Source: Candidatus Villigracilis vicinus (GTDB lineage: Bacteria; Chloroflexota; Anaerolineae; Anaerolineales; Villigracilaceae). From it: a stretch of DNA of 64,000 nucleotides. The notes below the pieces were generated by a model, which saw only the letters and a list, made by a program, of their open reading frames with translations, was not told the origin of the DNA and searched no databases. The first letter of the stretch is position 1; every line of letters starts with the position of its first letter. The stretch covers positions 1 through 64,000 of the forward strand of contig JADKIL010000020.1 of NCBI GenBank assembly GCA_016721315.1. The letters run 5' to 3'. The position numbers and the translations under genes were made by a program. Below are positions 42,696 to 52,324 of this stretch, in pieces.

Positions 42696-44672
42696 TTATT
42701 TGCCACTAAGGCTGACAAATAATGGGTTGAAGATGTTAGATATATAATGAGCGCCGTATGTAGAAAGGTGATCATCGTCACGGTAAAGCGGCTGGTTGTC
42801 TGCCACTGCGAGGCATCTTTCTGAATCGCAAAGCACGGTGGAAGGGTCTACAACCAGAAGATTGTAACTTGCTGCGATCGCGTCAATGGAGTTGCGGGCG
42901 TCCAGGTTGCGTACCAAATATTCCTGATATGTGGGGGCGATGATGGAGTTGACATCCCTCCCGGTTCGAGAGGCGATTGCATATGATGATGGAACATCGT
43001 ATCCTATCTCTGGGATCCCGGCAATAATGACCACGCGCCGTCCCATGGCTGTGAGTTGGGCAACTGTTCGGTTTAATCCTAGATCGAACAGTTCTGCATT
43101 TGTGCCTTCCTTGTTATTCCAAACATCCAACTGCCGTTTGGTTGCTCCTTCTTCACCTTTGAATTTTCTTCCATCTGCTGAAATACTCCACCGACCCATC
43201 AAAATGACCGTTCTTAATTCCGGATGTTGTACAAGATAATTGAGCACCATATCGTTGTAGGTGCTGCAACTGCCAAGGAATTGATCCTGGCGGTCGATGC
43301 CGAGGAGTGGTGGACAGCCAGGCATGGCGGATATGTACCCGGTCACGCCTGAAGCGACAGCTGATTCATCCACTGCGGGTGCCATTGTTCGGGAGTGCGA
43401 GTCGCCCCAAAGAAGGAATTCGGGCTCTCCGCCATCCATGCCAATTGTGCAAAGAGAGACTTCTGCAGGCGGCTCTTTTCTGTGTTCTGTAATACAGCCG
43501 CCCCAACGCACCTTTTCGGCATCATCATCTCCTGAAGCGATTTGTGGAAAGCGTTGTGGAAAACCCTGATTGAGATAAATGAAAAGACTAATGGCAAATG
43601 TGACAGTCATTAGCCCAGCTCCAAGTACAAATGTACGCTGGCGTGTCCAAAAGACTCCAGAACGGAAGGGTGTTTCTATGAACATCCATGAGAGGGTTGA
43701 AAGCGTGAATGTCAAAGCCAGCCAAATAAGGGTATCCGTAATTGTTATTTCTCGGATGAGGTAATACTTTCCCATGACCAGAAGCGACCAATGCCATAAA
43801 TAAAGCGAATATGAGATCTTCCCAATGAATACAAGTGGAGGAAATCCAAGGATTTTCCGTATGAACGTATTTTCTTCCATTCCGCCGAAGAGAACCAAAC
43901 CTGCACCCAATATGGGTAGGGATGCTGCCCAGCCAGGGAAGGCTGTTTCTTCTGTAAATAGCATTACACTTCCTGCAATTAGACCAAGTCCAACTGTGGA
44001 TAAGAAGTTGCGAGCCTTAATTCCTGCACGGAACGAGTCACCGGATAACGCAAGTAAACTGCCTAGAAATAATTCCCATGCACGCAATGGCATGAAATAA
44101 AATGCTGCTGATGTATATTGATAGGTGGCATAAACGCTGGCAGCAAAGGAACCTAGCATAAGCAAAAGAATGATTTTTGAAAAATTAGACTTGAAGAACC
44201 GGGCGATCAACACCATCATGATCGGGAAGAATATATAAAATTGTTCTTCCACTGAAAGCGACCAGGTATGCAACAAGGGTTTGAGCGTGGAGGGATCTTC
44301 AAAATACCCCGATTCCCGCCAGAAGAGCATATTGGATAAAAAGACCGTGTTGGCTGCTGCGCTTCTGCTGATCTTTTCGAAATCAGGAGCGCCGTAAAGA
44401 AAAGCACCGGCGATCAGGACAAACCCGATCAAGGCAAAGACTGCCGGGTAAATGCGCCGAATGCGGCGTTCATAAAATCTGGTAAGACTGAACGTGCCGC
44501 TTTGAATCTCCCGAAAAATGATGCCCGTGATCAAAAACCCAGAGATGACAAAGAAAACATCGACACCAACGTAACCGCCGGAAAAGAAAGGAATCCCCGC
44601 ATGATAGAAAATGACGGCAAGTACGGCAATGGCGCGCAACCCGTCGATGTCATCTCGATAAGTATGTTTCAT
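42696..44672 (-). CDS. OafA/YrhL-like acyltransferase-3 with SGNH domain (copy 1)
   Basis: A 658-residue paralogue of the next gene with the same plan: acyltransferase-3 helices (DIDGLRAIAVLAVIFYH, FYERRIRRIYPAV), then a periplasm-side or outer-face SGNH domain (WGDSHSRTMAPAV, final DDDHLSTYG). ATG 44672 is used because it starts the conserved N-terminus; the frame is open back to 44801 but that would run into rarA. A clear Shine-Dalgarno site is lacking, so coupled translation from rarA is possible. Acetylates a surface glycan (inferred). Confidence 0.85.
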   Translation of the reverse strand: MKHTYRDDIDGLRAIAVLAVIFYHAGIPFFSGGYVGVDVFFVISGFLITGIIFREIQSGTFSLTRFYERRIRRIYPAVFALIGFVLIAGAFLYGAPDFEKISRSAAANTVFLSNMLFWRESGYFEDPSTLKPLLHTWSLSVEEQFYIFFPIMMVLIARFFKSNFSKIILLLMLGSFAASVYATYQYTSAAFYFMPLRAWELFLGSLLALSGDSFRAGIKARNFLSTVGLGLIAGSVMLFTEETAFPGWAASLPILGAGLVLFGGMEENTFIRKILGFPPLVFIGKISYSLYLWHWSLLVMGKYYLIREITITDTLIWLALTFTLSTLSWMFIETPFRSGVFWTRQRTFVLGAGLMTVTFAISLFIYLNQGFPQRFPQIASGDDDAEKVRWGGCITEHRKEPPAEVSLCTIGMDGGEPEFLLWGDSHSRTMAPAVDESAVASGVTGYISAMPGCPPLLGIDRQDQFLGSCSTYNDMVLNYLVQHPELRTVILMGRWSISADGRKFKGEEGATKRQLDVWNNKEGTNAELFDLGLNRTVAQLTAMGRRVVIIAGIPEIGYDVPSSYAIASRTGRDVNSIIAPTYQEYLVRNLDARNSIDAIAASYNLLVVDPSTVLCDSERCLAVADNQPLYRDDDHLSTYGAHYISNIFNPLFVSLSGK

Positions 44673-44698
44673 TGAAATTTGGGGAGTTCCTTTTAGAA

Positions 44699-46105
44699 CT
44701 ATTTGATCTTTCTTTTCATTTCCTGGATCTGTTCTTCGCTCATGGCAGGGATGGTTTCCACTTTTGTGATTCCCAGCGCCTTTCGCTGTGCTTCGCGCCA
44801 CATTTCCAACCGCGAGGTAACCTGGGCTTCGTATCCTTCTTGTGAGGGTGCGTAGAAGTATGTTCCCAAGAGTCGCTTTGGCAGGTATTGTTGCGGCGTA
44901 AAGTGACCTTCCATTTCGTGCGGATACACATAGTCTTTGCCATGACCCATGGCAGCGGCATCACGGTTACTGTCCATTAAGTGGCGTGGCACAGAGACTT
45001 GCCCTTCGTCTTCGATCTTTTTCATAGCCTTGAAGTAAGCGCCAGCACTGTTGGATTTTGGCGCAGTTGCAAGATAAAGCGTTGCTTCCACGATCGGATA
45101 GATGCCTTCCGGCAGCCCGATGAATTCAAATGCTTGTGCAGCGGAAGATGCCACTACAAGCCCCATGGGGTCTGCAATACCAATATCTTCTCCGGCGAGG
45201 ATGATCAGCCTGCGGATGATGAACTTGGGGTCTTCCCCGGCGTAGATCATTTTTGCGAGCCAGTACAAAGCTGCGTCTGGGTCTGAGCCGCGTACAGACT
45301 TGATGAAGGCAGAGATGGTATCGTAATGAGCATCGCCATCTTTATCATACAGAACAGCACGACGCTGAATCGACTCTTGTGCCACATCCAATGTGATATG
45401 CACAATTCCATTCCCGTCTGGTGCTGTAGATTCAACAGCCAACTCCAGTGCGTTTAAAGCATTACGGGCATCACCAGATGCAACCTCGATCAAATGAGAA
45501 CGGGCATCCGGGTCAAATGTGATCTTTTTGTTCCCGTAGCCGCGTTCCTTATCAGCAAGAGCGCGATCCAAAAGAATGCCGGTTTCGTTTTGATTTAAGT
45601 TCCGTAATTGAAACACTCGCGAACGCGAGATCAACGCTTTAATAACTTCGAAATAAGGATTTTCGGTCGTTGCCCCAATGAGCGTGAAGGTGCCATTCTC
45701 AACATGCGGCAGAAGAGCATCTTGCTGTGCTTTGTTCCAGCGATGGACTTCATCTACAAAGAGAATGGTCTTTTCGTTGTTCAATCGCCTTCGTTCAAGA
45801 GCATCATCAATTGCCACACGTAGATCAGCTTTGCCTGCAAGGATGGCGGAGATGGTGACAAAGTGGCTTTTTGTGGAATTGGCGATCACCTGTGCGAGGG
45901 TTGTTTTTCCAGTACCTGGAGGTCCCCAAAGGATGATGGAGGAGAAAAGTCTATCCGCTTCAATGGCGCGCCGTAATAATTTGCCTTCGCCAATGATGTG
46001 CTCCTGACCGATATATTCTTCCAAGATGCGCGGACGCATACGCGCGGCGAGCGGCGCTTCTGATTTCATGCGTTCCTGCATGGCGTGGTCAAAGAGGTCG
46101 GTCAT
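44699..46105 (-). CDS. rarA: Replication-associated recombination protein RarA (MgsA)
   Basis: A 468-residue AAA+ ATPase of RarA length. The Walker A is GPPGTGKTT (61-69) and Walker B LFVDEVHR (115-122), followed by SRSRVFQL sensor elements, and the C-terminal tetramerisation domain (SFIKSVRGSDPDAALYWLA in a slightly different form, here AFIKSVRGSDPDA, then MIYAGEDPKFIIRRLIILA). RarA acts at stalled forks and interacts with SSB and clamp-loader-related factors. It is preceded by the STAS gene (23 nt) and followed by the acyltransferase. Confidence 0.95.
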   Translation of the reverse strand: MTDLFDHAMQERMKSEAPLAARMRPRILEEYIGQEHIIGEGKLLRRAIEADRLFSSIILWGPPGTGKTTLAQVIANSTKSHFVTISAILAGKADLRVAIDDALERRRLNNEKTILFVDEVHRWNKAQQDALLPHVENGTFTLIGATTENPYFEVIKALISRSRVFQLRNLNQNETGILLDRALADKERGYGNKKITFDPDARSHLIEVASGDARNALNALELAVESTAPDGNGIVHITLDVAQESIQRRAVLYDKDGDAHYDTISAFIKSVRGSDPDAALYWLAKMIYAGEDPKFIIRRLIILAGEDIGIADPMGLVVASSAAQAFEFIGLPEGIYPIVEATLYLATAPKSNSAGAYFKAMKKIEDEGQVSVPRHLMDSNRDAAAMGHGKDYVYPHEMEGHFTPQQYLPKRLLGTYFYAPSQEGYEAQVTSRLEMWREAQRKALGITKVETIPAMSEEQIQEMKRKIK

Positions 46106-46128
46106 GCTTGAGATTATAGCCTGAGCGG

Positions 46129-46530
46129 TTAAAACGAGGCGACTGCTTTGGCTTCGTCATCAAGGATTTCGATGTAAATATCAAAGCCACCGAGGCTGAA
46201 TATTTCTGCCAGGTTCGGTGCCAGGTTGCTTATTTTGATATAGGGCGATTTGTATGCACCGCTGCTCATTTTTTTTCGCAGCTCCTCATCGTTGACATCC
46301 TTATGGATGTCTCTTAATTTGTTGAAAAGATTATGGATGACGCGCAGCCCTGCACTGCTGATGCGTTTGACTTCGCTGAAATTCAAGAGCACATGGGTTG
46401 CGCCTTGTGCTAACTGTTCATCCACACAGCTCTGAAATACCTGAAAATTCGACGAATCGATATCACCAGAAATAGACAAAACGGTGACGGGGACACGTGC
46501 GTTCTGGACCCTGGTTGTAAAATTTAGCAT
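46129..46530 (-). CDS. STAS-domain anti-anti-sigma-like protein
   Basis: A 133-residue STAS protein: VLSISGDIDSSNFQVFQSCVDEQL and the phosphorylatable loop RISSAGLRVI with Ser58/Ser59 where SpoIIAA-type proteins are phosphorylated. A 20-residue insert (KDVNDEELRKKMSSGAY) lies between the last helix and strand, longer than in minimal STAS proteins. No anti-sigma kinase or sigma factor gene is adjacent, so the partner is elsewhere. It is 23 nt upstream of rarA. Confidence 0.85.
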   Translation of the reverse strand: MLNFTTRVQNARVPVTVLSISGDIDSSNFQVFQSCVDEQLAQGATHVLLNFSEVKRISSAGLRVIHNLFNKLRDIHKDVNDEELRKKMSSGAYKSPYIKISNLAPNLAEIFSLGGFDIYIEILDDEAKAVASF

Positions 46531-46620
46531 GGGGAATTATCCTTTTCGTATTGAAGTGAGGCAGTTTTCAGAGATAGTCTTGTGTGTATTTTTAGCGCGG
46601 CGCAATATTGTACCCGATTG

Positions 46621-47361
46621 TCAGCGGCGGGAGATGGAGATACGGTCAAGAGTGGGGGGCAGCTCGCTGAGTTTACGCAGGCTAAAGTCCGGTTTGATGC
46701 GGTGCATGTCCTCATTTTTGAATTGAGCGCGACGGGTGAGCCAGATCGATGTAATGCCCAGTTGATTTGCTCCGAGGATATCTGCTTCAAGGCTGTCGCC
46801 GATCATTGCGGCTTCGTCAGGAGTGGCATTCCAATGTGCAAGGCAGATCTCAAATGCGCGTGGGTGCGGCTTGCGATAAAAACAGGCGGCGGAGGAAAGT
46901 ACGAAATCGAAATAACGACGAATACCAAATGCCGCCACCATGTCTTGTACATCTTTATCATCGCCTGCATTGGAAAAAATCCCCAGCTTGTAATTTTGAG
47001 ATTTGAGCGCTTCAAGGGTGCTGAGAGTATCTGACTCTAACAACCAGTTGGCTTGCGTAACAGTATACAAAGCATCCAAAGCAGACCTGAGAACAGATTC
47101 GGCAACATCGACTTGTCCCAACTCTTCAAGCAATTCGCGCAAGACGAGGTGATAGGTCGTTTCGTAGAAATCCTTATCCCGCCGTTCGTAATATTCATGC
47201 AAATGTGCCCTGAACACTTTCGAGTCAAGTTCGATGTTGTGGCGGCGCAGAGACTGTACCAGTGCCTCGTCTGCTTTCTCCAGTATGGGCGCCCAGTCTG
47301 CGGCGGAGTGCATCAGCGTTCCGCCAAGGTCAAAGATCAAATATCGGATCGGCATGGTCAT
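46621..47361 (-). CDS. HAD-superfamily hydrolase
   Basis: A 246-residue HAD-IA-type protein with motif I FDLGGT (nucleophile D11, but Gly13 in place of the usual general-acid Asp), motif II LGIFSNAG, motif III in FYRKPHPRAFEI (Lys), and motif IV GDSLEADILGA. The DLGGT variant occurs in other HAD phosphatases, so weak or altered activity is possible; the substrate is unknown. It lies 90 nt from the STAS gene, and ATG 47361 and 47355 are both possible starts. Confidence 0.85.
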   Translation of the reverse strand: MTMPIRYLIFDLGGTLMHSAADWAPILEKADEALVQSLRRHNIELDSKVFRAHLHEYYERRDKDFYETTYHLVLRELLEELGQVDVAESVLRSALDALYTVTQANWLLESDTLSTLEALKSQNYKLGIFSNAGDDKDVQDMVAAFGIRRYFDFVLSSAACFYRKPHPRAFEICLAHWNATPDEAAMIGDSLEADILGANQLGITSIWLTRRAQFKNEDMHRIKPDFSLRKLSELPPTLDRISISRR

Positions 47362-47435
47362 GGTTTGATTCGGGCAGTCATCCAGAAGGGTTTATCATGG
47401 ATGACTGCCCCGTGTATATGCTCAAAATGGGTGAA

Positions 47436-49124
47436 TTACTGCTTGACGTAAAAAGTTCCTCTCTGCACAAGAGTGTTATCTGCATAAAGCTCCACGGTAT
47501 ATTCACCTTCAGTTAGGATAAACAGATTGGTAAAGCTGTATCCAAATGTTTTATACCAGGTGTTGCCTGCGCTAAGATCTTCCTCGGTGTAAATACGCAA
47601 GGATTGATCTTCGTACCCGTTACGGTAAACCTTCCATATCATAACGCTGGGTGCAGCGCCAGCGTAGTTGAATTCTATACTGAAGGTATCTTCTCCGTAG
47701 GGGATGATGTTATTTGGAGCGGGTTCGAAGCTTGTGATAAAGCCATCGGCATCGGTACCGGCGACCTGCCCGATCACAAAGGAGGTCACCTGCATCGATG
47801 CTTCTTTTGCCGGCAGAACACCTGTATATTCCAAAGACACGGTGGATTCTTTAATTCGCTTCATCTGTTTAAGGGCAAATTCGCGAACTGCATTGTGTTC
47901 GCCCAGGATCAAGCCGGCATCTGGTGCTTGGGTCCAACCCTTGGGATTGTTGTCCAACTGGTCGATCAGGTTTTGAAGGTCAAGTGCGCCTGCATCCATG
48001 TAAAACCAAAGTGAAGCGGATGGTTCGGTATTATTCTTATGGGCTTCATCCACCTGCTGTTGGGCTTCCTGAATTAGAAGGTCATATTGTATTTGTGAGT
48101 TTTCAAAATCTCCCTTGGCAAGATAGCTGATCGCCTGATTCATGCGCATACCCAACACCTCTGGGTGTTCATTTAGGATGCGCTCATTTGTCTGTATTCC
48201 CAGATCGTATTGACCTGTTAGATAGTAGATCCAGCCGAGATTCCAATTTAGGCTGATATCATCCAGCCCTGCATTTCGTGCAGCTTCGATTTCGGAAATG
48301 GCGGTAGTCATATCGCCAAGTTCGTAGTAGGCGAGCCCACGTTCGTAATAGGCTTTTGCATATTCCGGGTTCTCTTGAATGGCGAGACTGAATTTTTCAA
48401 TTGCCTCTTTGTGCTTTGCCTGATAGACCAATCCCGTGCCATCTGCATATGCCTGAATGGCTTCTGCATTCACCTCGGGACGAATGAGCAATTCCACCAA
48501 TGACCAACCCAACCATACTACACACAGAGCGACAATACCGGAGCCCACCATAATGAAAAGCCAGCGAACTCGACCTTTGAGCGCCATTGAGAGACCGTAT
48601 AGTGACAAGGACACGGTTAACAGCGTGATTTGCACGATGAGTGAGTCGGCAACATTATCAGTAAAATTTCCCAGATCTGATTCAGCGAGATATGTTTCCG
48701 AGAGGCGGGTTGCTTCCACTAGATAGGCATCTGATTCGTATTTATATGAATCAGGCCAACCCACATTCGGGTTGAAATATTCATCCCCCAGCATTTTGCT
48801 AAGCGGAATGATTTTTTCCTGCAATTGCCGGTAGCGTTCTTCGGCGGCTGTATCTCCATTTTGTTGGGCGGCAGTGATCTGCCAACTTAATTCCTCCCAG
48901 GTCTGGAAGGCACCCTGCCAGTCGTAGCTGAATTGGATCGAGCCGGTTACTTCACGTTTAGTTGCTTCGATGGAATACTGTTGTGCTCGGCGGCGAGCCT
49001 GATCTGAAATGTTCGCTGCGTAATTTTGAAAATAAGCTGTGATGGCAACCCAGATCGCCACTGTGGCGATCATGACCGTTACCATATTCTCGAAGCGTTG
49101 TTCGGCTGGATTTTCGGTTTTCAT
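47436..49124 (-). CDS. TPR-repeat integral membrane protein
   Basis: A 562-residue protein. It has one transmembrane helix near residues 13-35, an extracytoplasmic helical region, two further helices near 160-185 and 195-220, and a TPR block near 230-340 (YAKAYYERGLAYYELGDMTTAISEIE, IYYLTGQYDLGIQTNERIL pattern). The C-terminal 130 residues are beta-rich, including an Ig-like end (GEYTVELYADNTLVQRGTFYV). No enzyme motif is seen. It overlaps the upstream membrane gene by 4 nt (ATGA), so the two are co-expressed and likely act together. Function unknown. Confidence 0.75.
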   Translation of the reverse strand: MKTENPAEQRFENMVTVMIATVAIWVAITAYFQNYAANISDQARRRAQQYSIEATKREVTGSIQFSYDWQGAFQTWEELSWQITAAQQNGDTAAEERYRQLQEKIIPLSKMLGDEYFNPNVGWPDSYKYESDAYLVEATRLSETYLAESDLGNFTDNVADSLIVQITLLTVSLSLYGLSMALKGRVRWLFIMVGSGIVALCVVWLGWSLVELLIRPEVNAEAIQAYADGTGLVYQAKHKEAIEKFSLAIQENPEYAKAYYERGLAYYELGDMTTAISEIEAARNAGLDDISLNWNLGWIYYLTGQYDLGIQTNERILNEHPEVLGMRMNQAISYLAKGDFENSQIQYDLLIQEAQQQVDEAHKNNTEPSASLWFYMDAGALDLQNLIDQLDNNPKGWTQAPDAGLILGEHNAVREFALKQMKRIKESTVSLEYTGVLPAKEASMQVTSFVIGQVAGTDADGFITSFEPAPNNIIPYGEDTFSIEFNYAGAAPSVMIWKVYRNGYEDQSLRIYTEEDLSAGNTWYKTFGYSFTNLFILTEGEYTVELYADNTLVQRGTFYVKQ

Positions 49125-49756
49125 AAAAGGAACCTTCCGATAATGATCCCGGCAATTCCTCCGAGACCGATCAACGAACCAAGGATAGCCCAGAGAAATT
49201 TAATATTCTTTTCAGTGGCTTGTGCCAATGTGAGGAACCAGAAGGAAAATGCAAACGCGATCATTGTAGAGGTCAGGAAGGATGATTGCCGCCGTAACTT
49301 GTCTGACTCCTCAAAATATGGAGCAGCATCCAGGTCTGCACCCTGGGCATCCTGTGCAAATGCTTCCTGCAATTCGCGTTCCAGGTCGTATTGTCCATCG
49401 GGGTTGATGTAGCGCGGGCTGAAAAACACCGAACTGATACCGCTGGCAAGCCCCCAAACTTCGCGTTGGATGGCACCATTGCGTGCATCAGTTTCTGGAT
49501 CTGCTGCCGGGTCATACATCAGGTTTCCAAACTCGTTATAACGCATGTAGCTGGTAAAAGCTCTGTAATGCTCATACCCATACACGTAGTTAACGATCTC
49601 GGCTTTTTGGGCGCGAATGGATGCATTTAAACCGGCGAAATCTGCGTCTCCTGCATTGGAAACCGCTACAGATGCCAGGCATGCCGCTGTGGCACCTAGA
49701 ACAGTGACAATTGCAGTCAGGACTGCGATCAACGATTTGAAACTTTCTTGCTTCAT
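49121..49756 (-). CDS. Membrane protein partner of the TPR protein
   Basis: A 211-residue protein with an N-terminal helix (SLIAVLTAIVTVLGATAACLA), a central soluble helical part and two C-terminal helices (ending LGGIAGIIIGRFLL). The soluble part resembles the N-terminal region of the TPR protein in layout (helix, long soluble loop, pair of helices) but not obviously in sequence. GGAGATGAG precedes ATG 49756 and the stop overlaps the next start. I do not recognise a family. Confidence 0.65.
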   Translation of the reverse strand: MKQESFKSLIAVLTAIVTVLGATAACLASVAVSNAGDADFAGLNASIRAQKAEIVNYVYGYEHYRAFTSYMRYNEFGNLMYDPAADPETDARNGAIQREVWGLASGISSVFFSPRYINPDGQYDLERELQEAFAQDAQGADLDAAPYFEESDKLRRQSSFLTSTMIAFAFSFWFLTLAQATEKNIKFLWAILGSLIGLGGIAGIIIGRFLL

Positions 49757-49784
49757 AACTCATCTCCTTTGGCTGAAATGATAA

Positions 49785-50561
49785 TTATGCGGCCCCTTTT
49801 AAATATATACCTGTTGGGTCTAATTCTTCGCGCAGGATTTTTAATTCCTTCTTTGTGACCTCGTCTGTGGTCTTCAGCGCATCTGCAACTTTGAGGTCCC
49901 AGCCCGTGTTGGATTTCGCCTCTTCCGCCGTTCGACCTGTGTGCAGCGCCGTAAGCATCATTTCTCCCGTTTCATCCGGTTCGAGGATCCCGATATCTGT
50001 AACGACTGCCAGCATTCCGCCGCCGCGCATACCGCGTGTCTGGCGTGCACCTTTGCCATCTATAAATCCTGCCGAGGTCATGAACTCTACTTTTTCGGGA
50101 AAACGGCGTTTCTGGTGGGGGGTCATGATGTAACATCGGTTTGCCCAGGCTGCAATTTCCTGCGAACCGCCCGACCCAGGTAAGCGGACTTTTGGTTGCG
50201 CATAGTCACCAATCGTCGTAGCATTGATATTCCCATACTTATCGATCTGTGCGCCACCCATGAAACCTACATCAACATTCCCGCGCTGAAGGTAGTTTGC
50301 AAAGATATCATACATGCTCACTACAGAAAGCGCGCCGCTCACGAGGGTTGGGTCACCAATGGAGAGGGGCAGGCGTTCCGGTTCGGCGCCGATCACGCCC
50401 GCTTCATAGATCATCACAAGATTGGGCGCGTGCGTACGTTTGGCAAGGTTGCAGGCGAGGTTGGGCTGACCGACGCCGACAAAGACCACGTCACCATCGC
50501 GTAAGAGGCGGGCGGCATTGATGATCATTAGCTCGGCGGAAGAGTATTTCAATTCAGGCAT
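49785..50561 (-). CDS. CoA-transferase subunit B (IpdB-like)
   Basis: A 258-residue beta-type subunit of a family I CoA-transferase or IpdAB-like hydrolase: MIINAARLLRDGDVVFVGVGQPNLACNLA with the conserved GxGxP loop, MIYEAGVIGAEPERLPLSIGDP, VDVGFMGGAQIDKYGNINATTIG, and GKGARQTRGMRGGGMLAVVTDI. In IpdAB, which opens the steroid ring-derived CoA ester, the usual catalytic Glu is absent; here a Glu lies in MIYEAG, so plain CoA-transferase activity is also possible. Its alpha partner is two genes away (51418), separated by a hydrolase. GGAG precedes ATG 50561. Confidence 0.85.
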   Translation of the reverse strand: MPELKYSSAELMIINAARLLRDGDVVFVGVGQPNLACNLAKRTHAPNLVMIYEAGVIGAEPERLPLSIGDPTLVSGALSVVSMYDIFANYLQRGNVDVGFMGGAQIDKYGNINATTIGDYAQPKVRLPGSGGSQEIAAWANRCYIMTPHQKRRFPEKVEFMTSAGFIDGKGARQTRGMRGGGMLAVVTDIGILEPDETGEMMLTALHTGRTAEEAKSNTGWDLKVADALKTTDEVTKKELKILREELDPTGIYLKGAA

Positions 50562-50570
50562 GGTTTCTCC

Positions 50571-51416
50571 TTATTGGATCGTCGTCAAAAAGTTCTTGAT
50601 GAGCTCTGCTACTTCTTTTGGATATTCAAGAGGCAGAATGTGAGTGGCTTTTTCCATGGTGTGGATCTGTATCTTTGGATTCTTCTTTTTGACCAGTCTT
50701 TCGGCATTTGGCAAAAAAGTGTCGGTCTCTGCGCCACGAATGATGAGTGTAGGCACATCGAAACTGCCAATGCCATTCCAGAGGTCAAAATCGCGTAGCC
50801 CGGTCAGGTAAATGTGCGTTTCCCATTCAGGTGTGTAAACAAGCTCAAAACCGCTTCCATCTGATTTAGGTTTGGTGATCCCTGCAATATATCCTTTTAA
50901 ACTTTCCTCGCTCATATAACGAAAGACGGGTTTCGTACGATAGCTGCGGTAGACTGTTTCTAGGTCTTTGAATTCGCGTCTGCGTTTTTTTGCAGCCGCA
51001 ATGAGGGGGTGCGTTTTTTCTCCCAACCCAAGGGCGCGGGAGATATTCCACGCCACCAGCATCGGCGGAACAAAAAAGACCGGGTCAAGCAGAATAACAG
51101 CACGAAATTTCTGCGGGTCGCGCATTGCCGCGCGCAGGGTGACAATGCCTCCGATGGAATGACCAACTCCGATAACGGGATCCGTTCCACGGTCCGAGAG
51201 GAAGCGCAACAGATCCTCGGAGTAGGGGTGCCAGTCCTGCAAATCCTCTTTATTTGCTCCTTCCCATAATGGACGGAGCTTCATCCCAAATACGTGAGAG
51301 ATGGGTTTTAAGTGCTCCAGCAATGGAGCGTAACATTCAGGTGGATACCCGTTGGCGTGAAGGAAGTGAAGCGGGTCGCCGATGCCGCCAAGATCGAAAT
51401 GAGGAGTGTTGTTCAC
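50571..51416 (-). CDS. Alpha/beta hydrolase
   Basis: A 281-residue alpha/beta hydrolase: oxyanion region LHFLHANGYPPECYAPLLEHL, nucleophile S87 in GVGHSIGG, acid in IIRGAETDTFLPN and catalytic His in ATHILPLEYP. It sits inside a CoA-transferase locus, 1 nt after the alpha subunit stop and 9 nt before the beta subunit start, so it may open or cleave a ring or ester in the same pathway. The substrate is unknown; thioesterase or lactonase activity would fit a CoA pathway. Confidence 0.9.
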   Translation of the reverse strand: MNNTPHFDLGGIGDPLHFLHANGYPPECYAPLLEHLKPISHVFGMKLRPLWEGANKEDLQDWHPYSEDLLRFLSDRGTDPVIGVGHSIGGIVTLRAAMRDPQKFRAVILLDPVFFVPPMLVAWNISRALGLGEKTHPLIAAAKKRRREFKDLETVYRSYRTKPVFRYMSEESLKGYIAGITKPKSDGSGFELVYTPEWETHIYLTGLRDFDLWNGIGSFDVPTLIIRGAETDTFLPNAERLVKKKNPKIQIHTMEKATHILPLEYPKEVAELIKNFLTTIQ

Positions 51417-51417
51417 T

Positions 51418-52320
51418 TTAATACTTGCCGTAATTAATTTTCTCGCTGTACTGCGCCTTGACCTTCAAGCGTTTATGCGCCTTTTCGCCGAGTTTTTTCC
51501 AATAGGCATTGCGGTCTTTCACACCATAAACCCATTCGTCAAGATATTTTTGAGTCAGTTCTTTCGACTCGCTGATCTTATCCCAAGCGAGGTAGAACTC
51601 GTTATCGCGGTCATAATAGCCCTGTGAGTAGGAAGGATGGCTTGCGAACGGAACATGACAGACAGCGCTGACAACGATGCCGGGGATCATGGTGCGGTTC
51701 GGGTCGGAGCGGATGACGGATTCGTCCACGATTTCTTCGGCGGTGAGGATGACTTTTTTAGCAGCAAAGGCGGCTTCTTTTTGTTCGCCGATGATGCCCC
51801 AAAGATGGGCATTGCCGTTTTTGTCGGCGCGTTGTACATGGACGATGGCAACGTCCGGATTAAGCGCCGGGACGACGATAACATCCTTGCCGCCATACGG
51901 ATCAGGAATGCGCTTGATCTGTGGGTTGACCTTTTCCAAGTCTTCTGCACCGGTTTGATTCATTGGTAGAAACGGAAGACCAGAGGCGCCCGCCTGTAAC
52001 CGTGTGATCATTCCAAAGTGGGAATATTCCTCCCATTCCAATTCACCGCGTTCGATGGCACCACGGACGATGCGCAACGAACCCACACCCGGGTTGCCCA
52101 TGTAGGAAAAGATGACCTTCTTTGCGCAGCCTGCCGCAACCATTTGGTCGTAGATCAGGTCAGGTGTAGCGCGCGCGAGGGTTAGGTCTTTCTTGCCTTG
52201 ACGGATAATCTCATGCCCCGCAGCAAATGGGATGAGATGAGTGAAACCTGCGGCGTAGACAACATCACCGTCGCTTACGAGTTCAGATATTGCTTGTTTG
52301 AGGGGAATCAGTTTTGACAT
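51418..52320 (-). CDS. CoA-transferase subunit A (IpdA-like)
   Basis: A 300-residue alpha subunit with AGFTHLIPFAAGHEIIRQGKK, ARATPDLIYDQMVAAGCAKK, SYMGNPGVGS, PAGASGLPF-type elements (AGASGLPFLPMNQTG) and VIVVPALNPDVAIVHVQRADKNGNAHLWG. ATG 52320 is preferred over the upstream in-frame ATG because homology begins MSKLIPLKQAIS. It is first in the gene order on this strand; hydrolase and beta subunit follow. The three form a locus for CoA-ester catabolism. Confidence 0.85.
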   Translation of the reverse strand: MSKLIPLKQAISELVSDGDVVYAAGFTHLIPFAAGHEIIRQGKKDLTLARATPDLIYDQMVAAGCAKKVIFSYMGNPGVGSLRIVRGAIERGELEWEEYSHFGMITRLQAGASGLPFLPMNQTGAEDLEKVNPQIKRIPDPYGGKDVIVVPALNPDVAIVHVQRADKNGNAHLWGIIGEQKEAAFAAKKVILTAEEIVDESVIRSDPNRTMIPGIVVSAVCHVPFASHPSYSQGYYDRDNEFYLAWDKISESKELTQKYLDEWVYGVKDRNAYWKKLGEKAHKRLKVKAQYSEKINYGKY

Positions 52321-52324
52321 AGAG

